Shown one piece after another: positions 35,211-43,005 of a stretch of DNA of 64,000 bases. Positions within the stretch are counted from its first letter, which is position 1; every line of letters starts with the position of its first letter. A program made the position numbers and the translations under genes. The DNA lies in contig OY282368.1 of NCBI GenBank assembly GCA_958295725.1, positions 124,001 to 188,000 on the forward strand, in the 5' to 3' direction. Source of the DNA: an uncultured Alphaproteobacteria bacterium. GTDB taxonomy: Bacteria; Pseudomonadota; Alphaproteobacteria; UBA2966. The notes under the pieces were generated by a model. The model was not told the DNA's origin and made no database searches. It worked only from the letters and a program-made list of their open reading frames with translations.

Positions 35211-36368
35211 TTATCCGCCTCCGTTGGCGAACAGCGGATGGACGACGGCGCCGTCGCGGGTCAGGGCGGTACCGGCGACGATCTCGTCGTCCCAGTCGAT
35301 ATTCAGGCGGCGGGCCTCGGCGTCGATCAGCGGCGAGAGGAAGTTGAGCAGGTTCCGCGCGTACAGCGCCGAGGCGTCCTCGGCGACGCGGCTCGGCATG
35401 TTGTGGAAGCCGACGATCTTGACGCCGCTCGCCTCGACGATCTCTCCGGGCCGGGACAGGGCGCAATTGCCGCCCGCCTCCACCGCGAGGTCGACGATCA
35501 CCGAGCCCGGCTTCATGCCGCGCGCCATGTCCTCGTCGATGAGCACGGGCGCCCGGCGTCCGGGAACGAGCGCCGCCGTCACGGCGATGTCCTGGCGCGC
35601 GAGGTGGGCGCGGACGAGCGCCGCCTGCTTGCGTTTGTAGTCCTCGCTCATCTCCCTCGCGTAGCCGCCTTCCGTTTCCGCCGACGCCGACTCCTCGTCC
35701 TCGACCGTCACGAAGCTGGCCCCGAGCGACTCCACCTGTTCCTTCACGGCCGGCCGCACGTCGGTCGCCGAGACGATCGCGCCCAGCCGCCGCGCCGTGG
35801 CGATGGCCTGCAACCCGGCGACGCCGGCCCCCAGGACGAAGACCCTGGCCGGCGCCACGGTCCCCGCCGCAGTCATCATCATGGGCAGCGCCCGATGGAA
35901 CTCCGCGGCGGCGTCGAGAACCGCCCGATAACCCGCGAGGTTGGACTGCGAGGACAGCGCGTCCATGCTCTGCGCCCGCGCGATCCGCGGTATCAGCTCC
36001 ATGGCGAAGGCCCCGATGCCGCGCTCGGCGTAGGCGTCGACCGTCGACCGCCGGTCGAAGGGCGCGAGAAGGCCGACGAGGACCGCGCCTTCCCGGATCA
36101 TGCCGAGCTCGTCCGTATCGCCCTCGTCGCCCGTCATCGGGCCCTGGACCTTCAGGACCACGTCGGCGCCGCTCAGCGTCTCGGCTTCCGTGTCGGCGAT
36201 CTCGGCGCCCGCGTCCCGGTACGACCGGTCCGCGAAGTTCGACCGCAGCCCGCCGCCGCGTTCGACGACGACGCGCGCGCCGAGGTCCGCGAGCTTCCCG
36301 GCGGTGTAGGGGGTCGCCGCGACGCGACGCTCGTGGTCCCGTCGCTCCCTGGGAACGGCGATCTTCAT
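35211..36368 (-). CDS. pntAA: NAD(P) transhydrogenase subunit alpha-1 (NAD-binding)
   Basis: A 385-residue soluble subunit that binds NAD(H) and passes hydride to the NADP site of Pnt[21 protein letters not shown] is the standard N terminus; [20 protein letters not shown] near residue 134 and [20 protein letters not shown] near 174 (dinucleotide loop) identify the family, shared with alanine dehydrogenase. [20 protein letters not shown] near 268 is typical of PntA rather than alanine dehydrogenase. It is the first transhydrogenase gene, 87 bp downstream of the small cox gene. Confidence 0.95.
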   Translation of the reverse strand: MKIAVPRERRDHERRVAATPYTAGKLADLGARVVVERGGGLRSNFADRSYRDAGAEIADTEAETLSGADVVLKVQGPMTGDEGDTDELGMIREGAVLVGLLAPFDRRSTVDAYAERGIGAFAMELIPRIARAQSMDALSSQSNLAGYRAVLDAAAEFHRALPMMMTAAGTVAPARVFVLGAGVAGLQAIATARRLGAIVSATDVRPAVKEQVESLGASFVTVEDEESASAETEGGYAREMSEDYKRKQAALVRAHLARQDIAVTAALVPGRRAPVLIDEDMARGMKPGSVIVDLAVEAGGNCALSRPGEIVEASGVKIVGFHNMPSRVAEDASALYARNLLNFLSPLIDAEARRLNIDWDDEIVAGTALTRDGAVVHPLFANGGG

Positions 36369-36455
36369 ACCTTAACCCGGTTCTTGGGGATCGACGGATC
36401 GACAGGCCATCGCGAAGGGCCCGTCGAACGACCGGAATCGGCGCGGCGGCATCGT

Positions 36456-36584
36456 CTACCAGACGAGGGTGGCCGCCAGCACGATCAACAGCGCGCCGAT
36501 GCCGATACAGCTCCACGCCGTGAGCCGGCAGAAGTCACGCCAAGTTTCCCGCTGCTGAGAGATGTCCATATCGCCGTCGGCCAT
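36456..36584 (-). CDS. aa3-type cytochrome c oxidase subunit IV (42 residues)
   Basis: A very small gene upstream of pntAA. The product begins [18 protein letters not shown] and ends with one membrane helix ([15 protein letters not shown]). This is the bacterial aa3-oxidase subunit IV family, a one-helix accessory of the respiratory oxidase at the inner membrane. The consensus QQ-TW--F--LT and single helix match well. The gene often stands before pnt genes in alphaproteobacteria, with the main oxidase genes elsewhere. GGGAG lies about 11 bases before the ATG, a loose spacing. Confidence 0.8.
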   Translation of the reverse strand: MADGDMDISQQRETWRDFCRLTAWSCIGIGALLIVLAATLVW

Positions 36585-36750
36585 TGGAGAAGCGCTCCCG
36601 AACTGCCCAAGTCGTCGTCGCGCGGGAATATATCGAACGATGGGCGACGGTCAACCGCGTCCCGGTTCGCCGCCGCCGGGTCTGTTCACGCTCCTTCCCG
36701 ATTCGGCCACACGCCCGATGGCCCGGGCCAGACATCCGGCCCGCCGCCGC

Positions 36751-38112
36751 TCATTCCGGGAGCGGCAGGCCGATCTTCCCGAGCAGGCGCGTCTGCCGGC
36801 GCTTCAGCCGCGCCTCGTCGAAGTCCCGGATGAGATCGTGGAATATCTCGAACCAGTTGATCTCGGCGCCGAGGTGGAGGAACACGCCCCCCAGGCCGAT
36901 CGCCGCGCGGTCCATGAACACGAACTCGCGCGGCGGCCGCACGCCTCCTTGCTCGCGCAGGCGCCGGTGCACCTTCGCCGCGACCTCGTGGCCGTACACG
37001 CCGGTGGCCTCGAACTCCTGGATGCGCCGCGGGCGGTTCTCGAGCAGCGGCGCGTAGACGAAGGCGGCCCACAGGTTCAGGGTGTCCATGATCTCGTCCG
37101 ACAGGTTCTCGAATCCCCAGGTCTCGTAGGCGTGCGCCGCGAGGTCGCGGTCGCCGTCGGCGATGGCCCGATAGAGGTCGATGACGCCCCGCACGAAGCT
37201 CGGCTTGAAGACGCGCACGCAGCCGAAATCGAGCAGGTTGAGGGACAGTTCCCCCGTGTCTCCCGCCGCCGAGTAGTTGCCCAGATGCGGGTCGGCGTGG
37301 ATGACGCCGCCGTCGTAGAAGGGAACGTACCAGGCCCGGAACAGGGCCAGCGCGATCTCGTTCCGCGTCTCGAGCGGCGCGTCGGCGAAGTCGAGCAGGC
37401 GCCGGCCCTCCAGCCAGCTCATGGTCAGGAGTCGTCCGGTCGAGAGCTCGGGAACGACGTCGGGCACGTGGACGTTCGCCTCGCCCTTCAGCAGCTCGGC
37501 GTAGAGCCGCGCGTGCCGTGCCTCGAGCGCGTAGTCGAGCTCCTCGCGCAGGCGTTCCGCGATCTCCTCGTGAATCTCGCTGGTGTCGACGCTGGGGTCG
37601 TAGCGGGCGTAGATCGCGAACGCGAGCTTCAGCTGCCTCAGGTCGGCCTCGACGACCGATGTCATGTCCGGGTACTGGAGCTTGCAGGCGAGTTCCCGGC
37701 CGTCGTGGGACGCGGCCCGGTGAACCTGCCCCAGCGACGCGGCCGCCGCGGCCTCGCGACCGAAGGACTCGAACCTGGATCGCCAGTCGGCTCCGAGCTC
37801 CGTCGCCATCCGCCGGCGCACGAAGGGCCATCCCATCGGCGGCGCGTTGGACTGGAGCTGGGCGAGCTCGGCCACGTACTCCTTCGGCAGCGCTTCCGGG
37901 ATCGTCGACATCAACTGCGCCACCTTCATGAGCGGCCCCTTGAGGCCGCCCAGCGCCTTCCTCAGCTCGGCCGCGTGCCCGGCGCGATCGAGAGGCAGGC
38001 CGAGGACCCGCTCCCCCGCCAGCCGCGCCGCCAGACCGCCGACCGCGGTCGACACCCGGGCGTAGCGCCTCACGCGCCCGGTGACGGAGTCTTCGTCGTC
38101 GCGGCGAGACAT
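36751..38112 (-). CDS. UbiB/ABC1/ADCK-family atypical kinase-like protein
   Basis: A 453-residue ABC1/AarF protein, an atypical kinase-like ATPase linked to ubiquinone synthesis. Seen motifs: MKVAQLMSTIPEALPKEY near residue 62 (place of the KxGQ motif), the Ala-rich loop AAAAASLGQVHRA near 124, ELACKLQYPDM, the catalytic loop GGVIHADPHLGNYSA near 266, and LLDFGCVRVF near 291. KxGQ reads K-V-A-Q, a Gly-to-Ala change. The start ATG at 38112 is 5 bp after the restriction enzyme stop, on the same strand; the longer open frame upstream is shadow. It may act in quinone lipid metabolism with COQ9. Confidence 0.87.
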   Translation of the reverse strand: MSRRDDEDSVTGRVRRYARVSTAVGGLAARLAGERVLGLPLDRAGHAAELRKALGGLKGPLMKVAQLMSTIPEALPKEYVAELAQLQSNAPPMGWPFVRRRMATELGADWRSRFESFGREAAAAASLGQVHRAASHDGRELACKLQYPDMTSVVEADLRQLKLAFAIYARYDPSVDTSEIHEEIAERLREELDYALEARHARLYAELLKGEANVHVPDVVPELSTGRLLTMSWLEGRRLLDFADAPLETRNEIALALFRAWYVPFYDGGVIHADPHLGNYSAAGDTGELSLNLLDFGCVRVFKPSFVRGVIDLYRAIADGDRDLAAHAYETWGFENLSDEIMDTLNLWAAFVYAPLLENRPRRIQEFEATGVYGHEVAAKVHRRLREQGGVRPPREFVFMDRAAIGLGGVFLHLGAEINWFEIFHDLIRDFDEARLKRRQTRLLGKIGLPLPE

Positions 38113-38117
38113 GGGGT

Positions 38118-40868
38118 TCAGGCGGTCTCCAGGGGCGCGCGCGCCTTCTCGTAGAGCGTGAACAGGAGCTCGACGCGCTCGCGCTCGGAGGCGAAGGGCG
38201 CGCGGCGGTAGAGGCGGTCCACGGCGCGGTCGAGGCGGGCGTGGGCGCGGCGGAGGCCGGGGGGCATGAGGTCCGGGTCGTAGAGGTCGGCGAGCGTCGC
38301 GCCGGGATGGGCGGCGCGGGCGTCGAGCACGGCTCGGGCGAGCGGAGCCAGCGCCGAGAGGTCCGCGCCTGCCGGCGGCGCGGGGAAGGTGTTGTAGACG
38401 ACACCGACGGAATACATGTAGTCGCTCTTGAGCCTCCCCGTGACCGTCCGCATCCAGGCCATGTGCATGGTGGAGGTAAGGAGCGCGAAATCGGCCAGAG
38501 TGGCGTTCGGTAGGAGGCGGAGCTTCTGGCTGGCGATCACATCCGGCCCGAGCCAGCCGATGGGGACGTATTCCCGGCGCTCCGAACTTGTGTTCGGTAT
38601 CACCAGATAATCCCGGTCGAGCCGTTCGTCCACGCCGACCTGCGTCGGATAGTCGGCCATGCGTCGGGTGCTGGTCCGCTTGCTCGACGAGCGATAGCGA
38701 CGGACCTCGGCGACGAGCGCCTTCACGGCGGGCAGGTTTCCGAGATCGGCGGGATGAGCATCCCGGAGATACAGAATCCAGCGGTGGAAGCCATTTATGT
38801 ATTCGTTCCCACCGATATAGCGTCGAAAATACCGCGCCGCGCCCGGCTCCTCGGAAAGGAATCGCTCCTTCTCTTCTTCGCTGAACGTCAGAATCCCGTT
38901 GTCGATCATCTGGACGCCGGTCTTGAGTCGCGCCAGCCCGTTGATCGGATGGTTTTCCTCGCGTACCACGAGATGCGGATCGCGCAGACCGCCAGCGTCG
39001 AACAGGTAGGGCGACAGCGCGGCATGGCGGGTTTCCTCCGGGTCGCCGTTGAGGTCGGGATAGGAAAAGAGCCGCTTCTCGGGTCGCGCGTCCTCCCGAC
39101 GGTCCAACCCCAACACCACCACATGGACGTGTGCTTTGCCACGCGCGTCCGAACCCCAAGCAAAGGTGCGGTGGGCGAAGGCGATCTCCAGCTTGCAGCG
39201 ATCGAACAGCAACGGCCAGAGCTGTGCCGCCTGCTCGCCCTGGGTGATCGAGTTGGTGGCGACGAAGCCGATCCGCGCTCGCCCGTGCCGCGCGTAGTCC
39301 CCGGCCTTGACGAACCAGGCCGCGACGTAATCGAGCGTCCCTCCGGCTCCGCCCAGGGCGGCAATGCGGCGCACCTGCGCGCGCTGGGCAGCGGTCTGGA
39401 ACTTCGCGCCGCCGAAGGGCGGGTTGCCGAGCAGGTAGGAGCATTTCTCCGGCGGCAGCAACGCCGCCCAGTCGGTCTCCAGCGCGTCGGCGTGCAGGAT
39501 GCGCGGCGAGCGTTCCAGAGGGATGCGGGCGTAGGTGCGGCCGAACTCCAGCCCCAGGCGCACGTTCATGATGTGGTCCATCATCCACAGCGCGGCTTCC
39601 GCGATCCGGGCCGGGAATTCGCCGATCTCGATGCCGTGGAAGCGGTCCACGTCGATCAGGGAAAGGGTGTCGGCCAGCGCGTCGAACTGGTTGGCGTCGT
39701 AGACTTCCTTGAGGACGTCGATCTCCAGCCGGCGCAGCTCGCGATAGGCGATGATGAGGAAGTTGCCGCAACCGCAGGCGGGGTCGAGGAAGGAGAGGCC
39801 GGCGAGTTCCCGCTGGAACTTCAGCAAATCGGGACGGCGCCGGTTGTCGCGGCGCGCCTTCAGCCGCCGGAACTCGGCGCGCAGGTCGTCGAGGAACAGC
39901 GGCTCGATCACCTTGAGGATGTTCTTCTCGGTCGTGTAGTGCGCGCCTTGGGCGCGGCGCTCGGCGGGCTCCATGACCGACTGGAACAGCGCCCCGAAGA
40001 TCGCGGGCGAGATGTCCGACCAGTCGAAGCGGCAGGCGTCCAGCAGCCGCGCGCGCATGGCCCCGGTGAAGGAGGGGATGCGGATCGGCTCGCGGAACAG
40101 GTCGCCGTCGATATAGGGGAAGCGCGTCAGGTCCTCGTCCAGCGCCGCGGCGCGGGCGTCCTCCGGCGTGTCCAGGACCTGGAAGAGCTGGGTCAGCATC
40201 GGGCCGAGGTCGGCGCCGTCCTCGCGGGTGCGCGTCTCGATGAAGTCGAGGAAGATGTCGCGCGGCTCGAAGACGCCGGTGTCGTCGGCGAACAGGCAGA
40301 AGACGACGCGCACCAGGAAGCGTTCGAGATCGTGGCCGCGATAGCCCGTCTCGTCGAGCGCGTCGTGCAGCCGCCCGACCAGCTCGGCGGCCTCGATATT
40401 GGCCGGGTCCTGATCGTGGAACGCGCGACGCCGCACGCCGAGGATGAAGCCGAACGCCTCGACATGCGCCGGCAGGTCGGCGAGCGGGAAGGCGACGGTC
40501 TCGCGCTCGTCGAGGTCGCGAAGCTCGAAGGTCTGGAAATCGCTCACCAGTATGTAACGGGGGCGGTCCCTTTCGGGCAGCGCGTCGAAATAGGAGCCCG
40601 CCTGTTCGTAGGCCCGCGCCAGATCGCGCCCGGCGCTCTTCTGCTCGACGATCAGCACGCCCGGCCAGAACAGGTCGATGAAGCCCGGCCGGTCGTCGAG
40701 CTTGCGCACGTGCTCCTCGTAGCGCGCGACGGAGCGGCGCTCGACGCCGAAGATGGCGAAGAAGTCGTTGTAGAAGCTCTGGGTCTCGCTCTTCTCCCGG
40801 GTCGCGTCCGCCCATCCGGCGGCGAAGCCGGCGGCGCGGGCGCGAACCTCGTTCCACGACAGGCGCAT
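38118..40868 (-). CDS. MmeI-like type IIL restriction-modification enzyme (single chain)
   Basis: A 916-residue protein combining cleavage, methylation and recognition. The N-terminal PD-(D/E)xK nuclease has D65-x9-E75-x-K77 (FIDLFWPGVLIVEQKSAG), the same spacing as MmeI. A helical linker follows. The gamma-class adenine methylase has GAHYTTEKNI near residue 308, LDPACGCGNFL (SAM binding) near 361 and the catalytic NPPF near 482. Residues ~640-820 form the target-recognition region (INGFHRWILYLRDAHP, ASQKLRLLPNATLADFALL), and the C-terminal helices follow. All motifs are intact. The recognition region is AT-richer than the core. It methylates one strand of an asymmetric site and cuts at a distance, by family knowledge. 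Confidence 0.87.
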   Translation of the reverse strand: MRLSWNEVRARAAGFAAGWADATREKSETQSFYNDFFAIFGVERRSVARYEEHVRKLDDRPGFIDLFWPGVLIVEQKSAGRDLARAYEQAGSYFDALPERDRPRYILVSDFQTFELRDLDERETVAFPLADLPAHVEAFGFILGVRRRAFHDQDPANIEAAELVGRLHDALDETGYRGHDLERFLVRVVFCLFADDTGVFEPRDIFLDFIETRTREDGADLGPMLTQLFQVLDTPEDARAAALDEDLTRFPYIDGDLFREPIRIPSFTGAMRARLLDACRFDWSDISPAIFGALFQSVMEPAERRAQGAHYTTEKNILKVIEPLFLDDLRAEFRRLKARRDNRRRPDLLKFQRELAGLSFLDPACGCGNFLIIAYRELRRLEIDVLKEVYDANQFDALADTLSLIDVDRFHGIEIGEFPARIAEAALWMMDHIMNVRLGLEFGRTYARIPLERSPRILHADALETDWAALLPPEKCSYLLGNPPFGGAKFQTAAQRAQVRRIAALGGAGGTLDYVAAWFVKAGDYARHGRARIGFVATNSITQGEQAAQLWPLLFDRCKLEIAFAHRTFAWGSDARGKAHVHVVVLGLDRREDARPEKRLFSYPDLNGDPEETRHAALSPYLFDAGGLRDPHLVVREENHPINGLARLKTGVQMIDNGILTFSEEEKERFLSEEPGAARYFRRYIGGNEYINGFHRWILYLRDAHPADLGNLPAVKALVAEVRRYRSSSKRTSTRRMADYPTQVGVDERLDRDYLVIPNTSSERREYVPIGWLGPDVIASQKLRLLPNATLADFALLTSTMHMAWMRTVTGRLKSDYMYSVGVVYNTFPAPPAGADLSALAPLARAVLDARAAHPGATLADLYDPDLMPPGLRRAHARLDRAVDRLYRRAPFASERERVELLFTLYEKARAPLETA

Positions 40869-40891
40869 GAGCCGCCGACCGTCCGCGCGTC

Positions 40892-41326
40892 TCAGCCGGC
40901 GAGGAGGAAGTGCCCGTGCGCCACCGCGACCGGCCGTTCCGGATCCGACTGCCAGGCCTCGGTCCTGACGTTGGCCACGCGGCGTCCCCGGCGGGTCACC
41001 AGGGCGCGGGCATGGGTTCGTTCCAGCCCGCCGCTACGCAGGTACTCGACCGACACGTTGATCGTCCTGGGCAGCGGCCCCGGCGCCAGATCCCAGATCA
41101 ACTGCATCAGGGCCGCGTGCTCGAGGAACGCGCAGATCACCCCGCCGTGGATCGCGGGAAGAGTCGGGTTCCCGACGATCGGACCGTCGCCGTCCAGCGT
41201 GCAGATCACCGCCTCGCGGTCGAGGTATGCGTCGATCCCGATGAAGTTCGCGTAAGGGACGGCCTTCGCGATGGCGCCCGGGTCGCCCGCGGCCCTGGCG
41301 GCCGCGATGGTGTCCGCGAGGGTCAC
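40892..41326 (-). CDS. PaaI-family (hotdog-fold) thioesterase, copy A
   Basis: A 144-residue hotdog-fold protein of the PaaI/YdiI type, which hydrolyses acyl-CoA. The motif NPTLPAIHGGVICAFLEHAA near residue 53 holds the family HGG and active Glu region, and INVSVEYLRSGG near 89 is the substrate-strand motif. A GTG start at 41326 overlaps the TGA stop of the sister thioesterase (GTGA), so the two are coupled. The pair may form heteromers or have split chain-length tastes; this is inference. Confidence 0.85.
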   Translation of the reverse strand: MTLADTIAAARAAGDPGAIAKAVPYANFIGIDAYLDREAVICTLDGDGPIVGNPTLPAIHGGVICAFLEHAALMQLIWDLAPGPLPRTINVSVEYLRSGGLERTHARALVTRRGRRVANVRTEAWQSDPERPVAVAHGHFLLAG

Positions 41327-41823
41327 GCCGGGGCGCCGCGCGCCGGCTCCCCGAGGCCGAAGATCGCGTCGGAGGAGCCCACCATGAACGTGCCGACGCT
41401 GTTGGCCACGGGGTCGTCCGGGTCGTCGTGATAGGCGATCGCCCGCGTGAATCCGACGTTGCGGGTGAGGCGGTAGCACCGGCAGTCGGCCCGGAGCGGC
41501 TCTCGGGGCGCCGCCGGCTTGAGGTAGTCGACGCGCAGGTCCAGCGTGGCGATGGGGACGATCTCGGGAAGGGCCGAGAACACGGCGCACCCGGAGGCCG
41601 TGTCGATCAGCGTGGCGACGGCACCGCCGTGCAGGACTCCCGTCTCCGGGTTGCCGATCAGCCGCTCATGCCACGGCAACAGGAACCGCGCCCGCCCCGG
41701 CGCGATCGCCTCGACGCGAAGACCGATCTCCCGCCCGTGAGGTATGGCGTCGGCGAATCGCTGCGCGGCGTCGAGGTCGGCCGCGATGGGATTGCGCGAC
41801 TCGGTGGGGCCGACGCCCGACAT
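41323..41823 (-). CDS. PaaI-family (hotdog-fold) thioesterase, copy B
   Basis: A 166-residue hotdog-fold thioesterase. NPETGVLHGGAVATLIDTAS near residue 58 carries the catalytic HGG and Asp, followed by IATLDLRVDYLKPA near 90. It is only distantly similar to the downstream copy A despite their coupling. Its start overlaps the stop of the epimerase gene by one base, making a three-gene run of epimerase and two thioesterases. The acyl-CoA substrate is unknown. Confidence 0.86.
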   Translation of the reverse strand: MSGVGPTESRNPIAADLDAAQRFADAIPHGREIGLRVEAIAPGRARFLLPWHERLIGNPETGVLHGGAVATLIDTASGCAVFSALPEIVPIATLDLRVDYLKPAAPREPLRADCRCYRLTRNVGFTRAIAYHDDPDDPVANSVGTFMVGSSDAIFGLGEPARGAPA

Positions 41824-42803
41824 CAGGGGCCGTGGTATTCGCGGAACCAGTCCACGAACCGCGGGATGCCCTCCCCGATCGTGGTCCTGGGCGCGTATCC
41901 GATCTCCCGCGCCGCGGCCGATATATCCGCGAGGGTCTCCGGGACGTCGCCGGGCTGGAGAGGCTCGAGTCGTCTTTCCGCCTTCCTGCCCAGCGCCTCC
42001 TCCAGCGCGCCGATCACGTCGAGCAGACGTTCCGCCCGGCCGTTGCCCAGGTTGAAGACCCTGTGCGGCGGCGTCCCGTCCGCTCGCGGCGGCGGGCGGT
42101 CGAGGGCGCGCAAGGTCCCGTCGACGATGTCGTCGATGTACGTGAAGTCCCGCCGCATGTCGCCGTGGTTGAACACGCGGATGGGACGGTCGTTCAGGAT
42201 GGCGTCGGTGAACAGGAACATCGCCATGTCGGGCCGGCCCCAGGGCCCGTAGACGGTGAAGTACCTGAGCCCCGTCTGCGGCGCGCCGTACAGGTGGCTG
42301 TAGGCATGGCTCATCAGCTCGTCCGCCGCCTTGGTCGCCGCGTAGAGCGAGACCGGCCGGTCGACGCGGTCGGCGGTCGAGAACGGCGCGGTGGCGTTCG
42401 CGCCGTAGACGGAGCTGGAGCTGGCGTAGACCAGATGTTCGAAACCGTCCGTCCGGCGGCAGAGCTCGAGGATGCGCGCGTGACCGGCCAGGTTGCTCTC
42501 GACGAAGGCCATGGGGTTTTCGAGGGAGTGCCTGACTCCCGCCTGGGCCGCCAGATGCACGATTTTCCTGAACGGCCCGAGCCCGGTGGCGACGTCCCGC
42601 AGTGCCGACGGGTCGCTTATGTCGGCCCGGACGAACCGGAAACCGTCGCGCCGCTTCAACAGGGCCAGCCGCGCCTCCTTCAGCCGCGCGTCGTAATAGT
42701 CGTTGACGTTGTCGACGCCGACGACCCGGTCCCTGCGGTCGAGCAGCGCGGCGGCGACGCCGTAGCCTATGAAACCGGCGGCTCCGGTCACGAGGATGGT
42801 CAT
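41823..42803 (-). CDS. NAD-dependent epimerase (UDP-glucuronate 4-epimerase-like)
   Basis: A 326-residue extended SDR acting on a nucleotide sugar. ILVTGAAGFIGYGVAAALL at the N terminus is the NAD loop; HLAAQAGVRHSLENPMAFVE near residue 84 and YASSSSVYG near 125 precede the catalytic YAATKAADE near 153. RYFTVYGPWGRPDMAMFLFT near 178 is characteristic of UDP-glucuronate 4-epimerases. The role would be to supply UDP-galacturonate for surface polysaccharide. The stop overlaps the thioesterase start by 1 bp. It diverges from the indolepyruvate oxidoreductase gene. Confidence 0.88.
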   Translation of the reverse strand: MTILVTGAAGFIGYGVAAALLDRRDRVVGVDNVNDYYDARLKEARLALLKRRDGFRFVRADISDPSALRDVATGLGPFRKIVHLAAQAGVRHSLENPMAFVESNLAGHARILELCRRTDGFEHLVYASSSSVYGANATAPFSTADRVDRPVSLYAATKAADELMSHAYSHLYGAPQTGLRYFTVYGPWGRPDMAMFLFTDAILNDRPIRVFNHGDMRRDFTYIDDIVDGTLRALDRPPPRADGTPPHRVFNLGNGRAERLLDVIGALEEALGRKAERRLEPLQPGDVPETLADISAAAREIGYAPRTTIGEGIPRFVDWFREYHGP

Positions 42804-43005
42804 ATGCGGACGCTGCTCAAGGGTTGGCGTACCGGCTCGCGGCGGGAAACGCCAGCGTAGAACGGCTTTCCGTCAAAATCACGCTCTTTCCGACGAGTCG
42901 CGTCCGCGGTCGATCGATCCCCCGCTCCCGTGTCGGGTCCCGTTTGCCACCATCGGGCCGATAAGGTACCTCTTCGGAGGCCATCCATTTCCGGAGACCC
43001 GCGCA

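Noticed and set aside
36751..40857. A single minus-strand frame joining the UbiB-like protein to a long upstream part
   Set aside because: The upstream 900 codons are an out-of-frame reading of the restriction enzyme gene; the real start is the ATG at 38112.
38754..41255. Frame of over 800 codons antisense to the MmeI-like enzyme
   Set aside because: Shadow of the intact restriction enzyme, with no recognisable motif.
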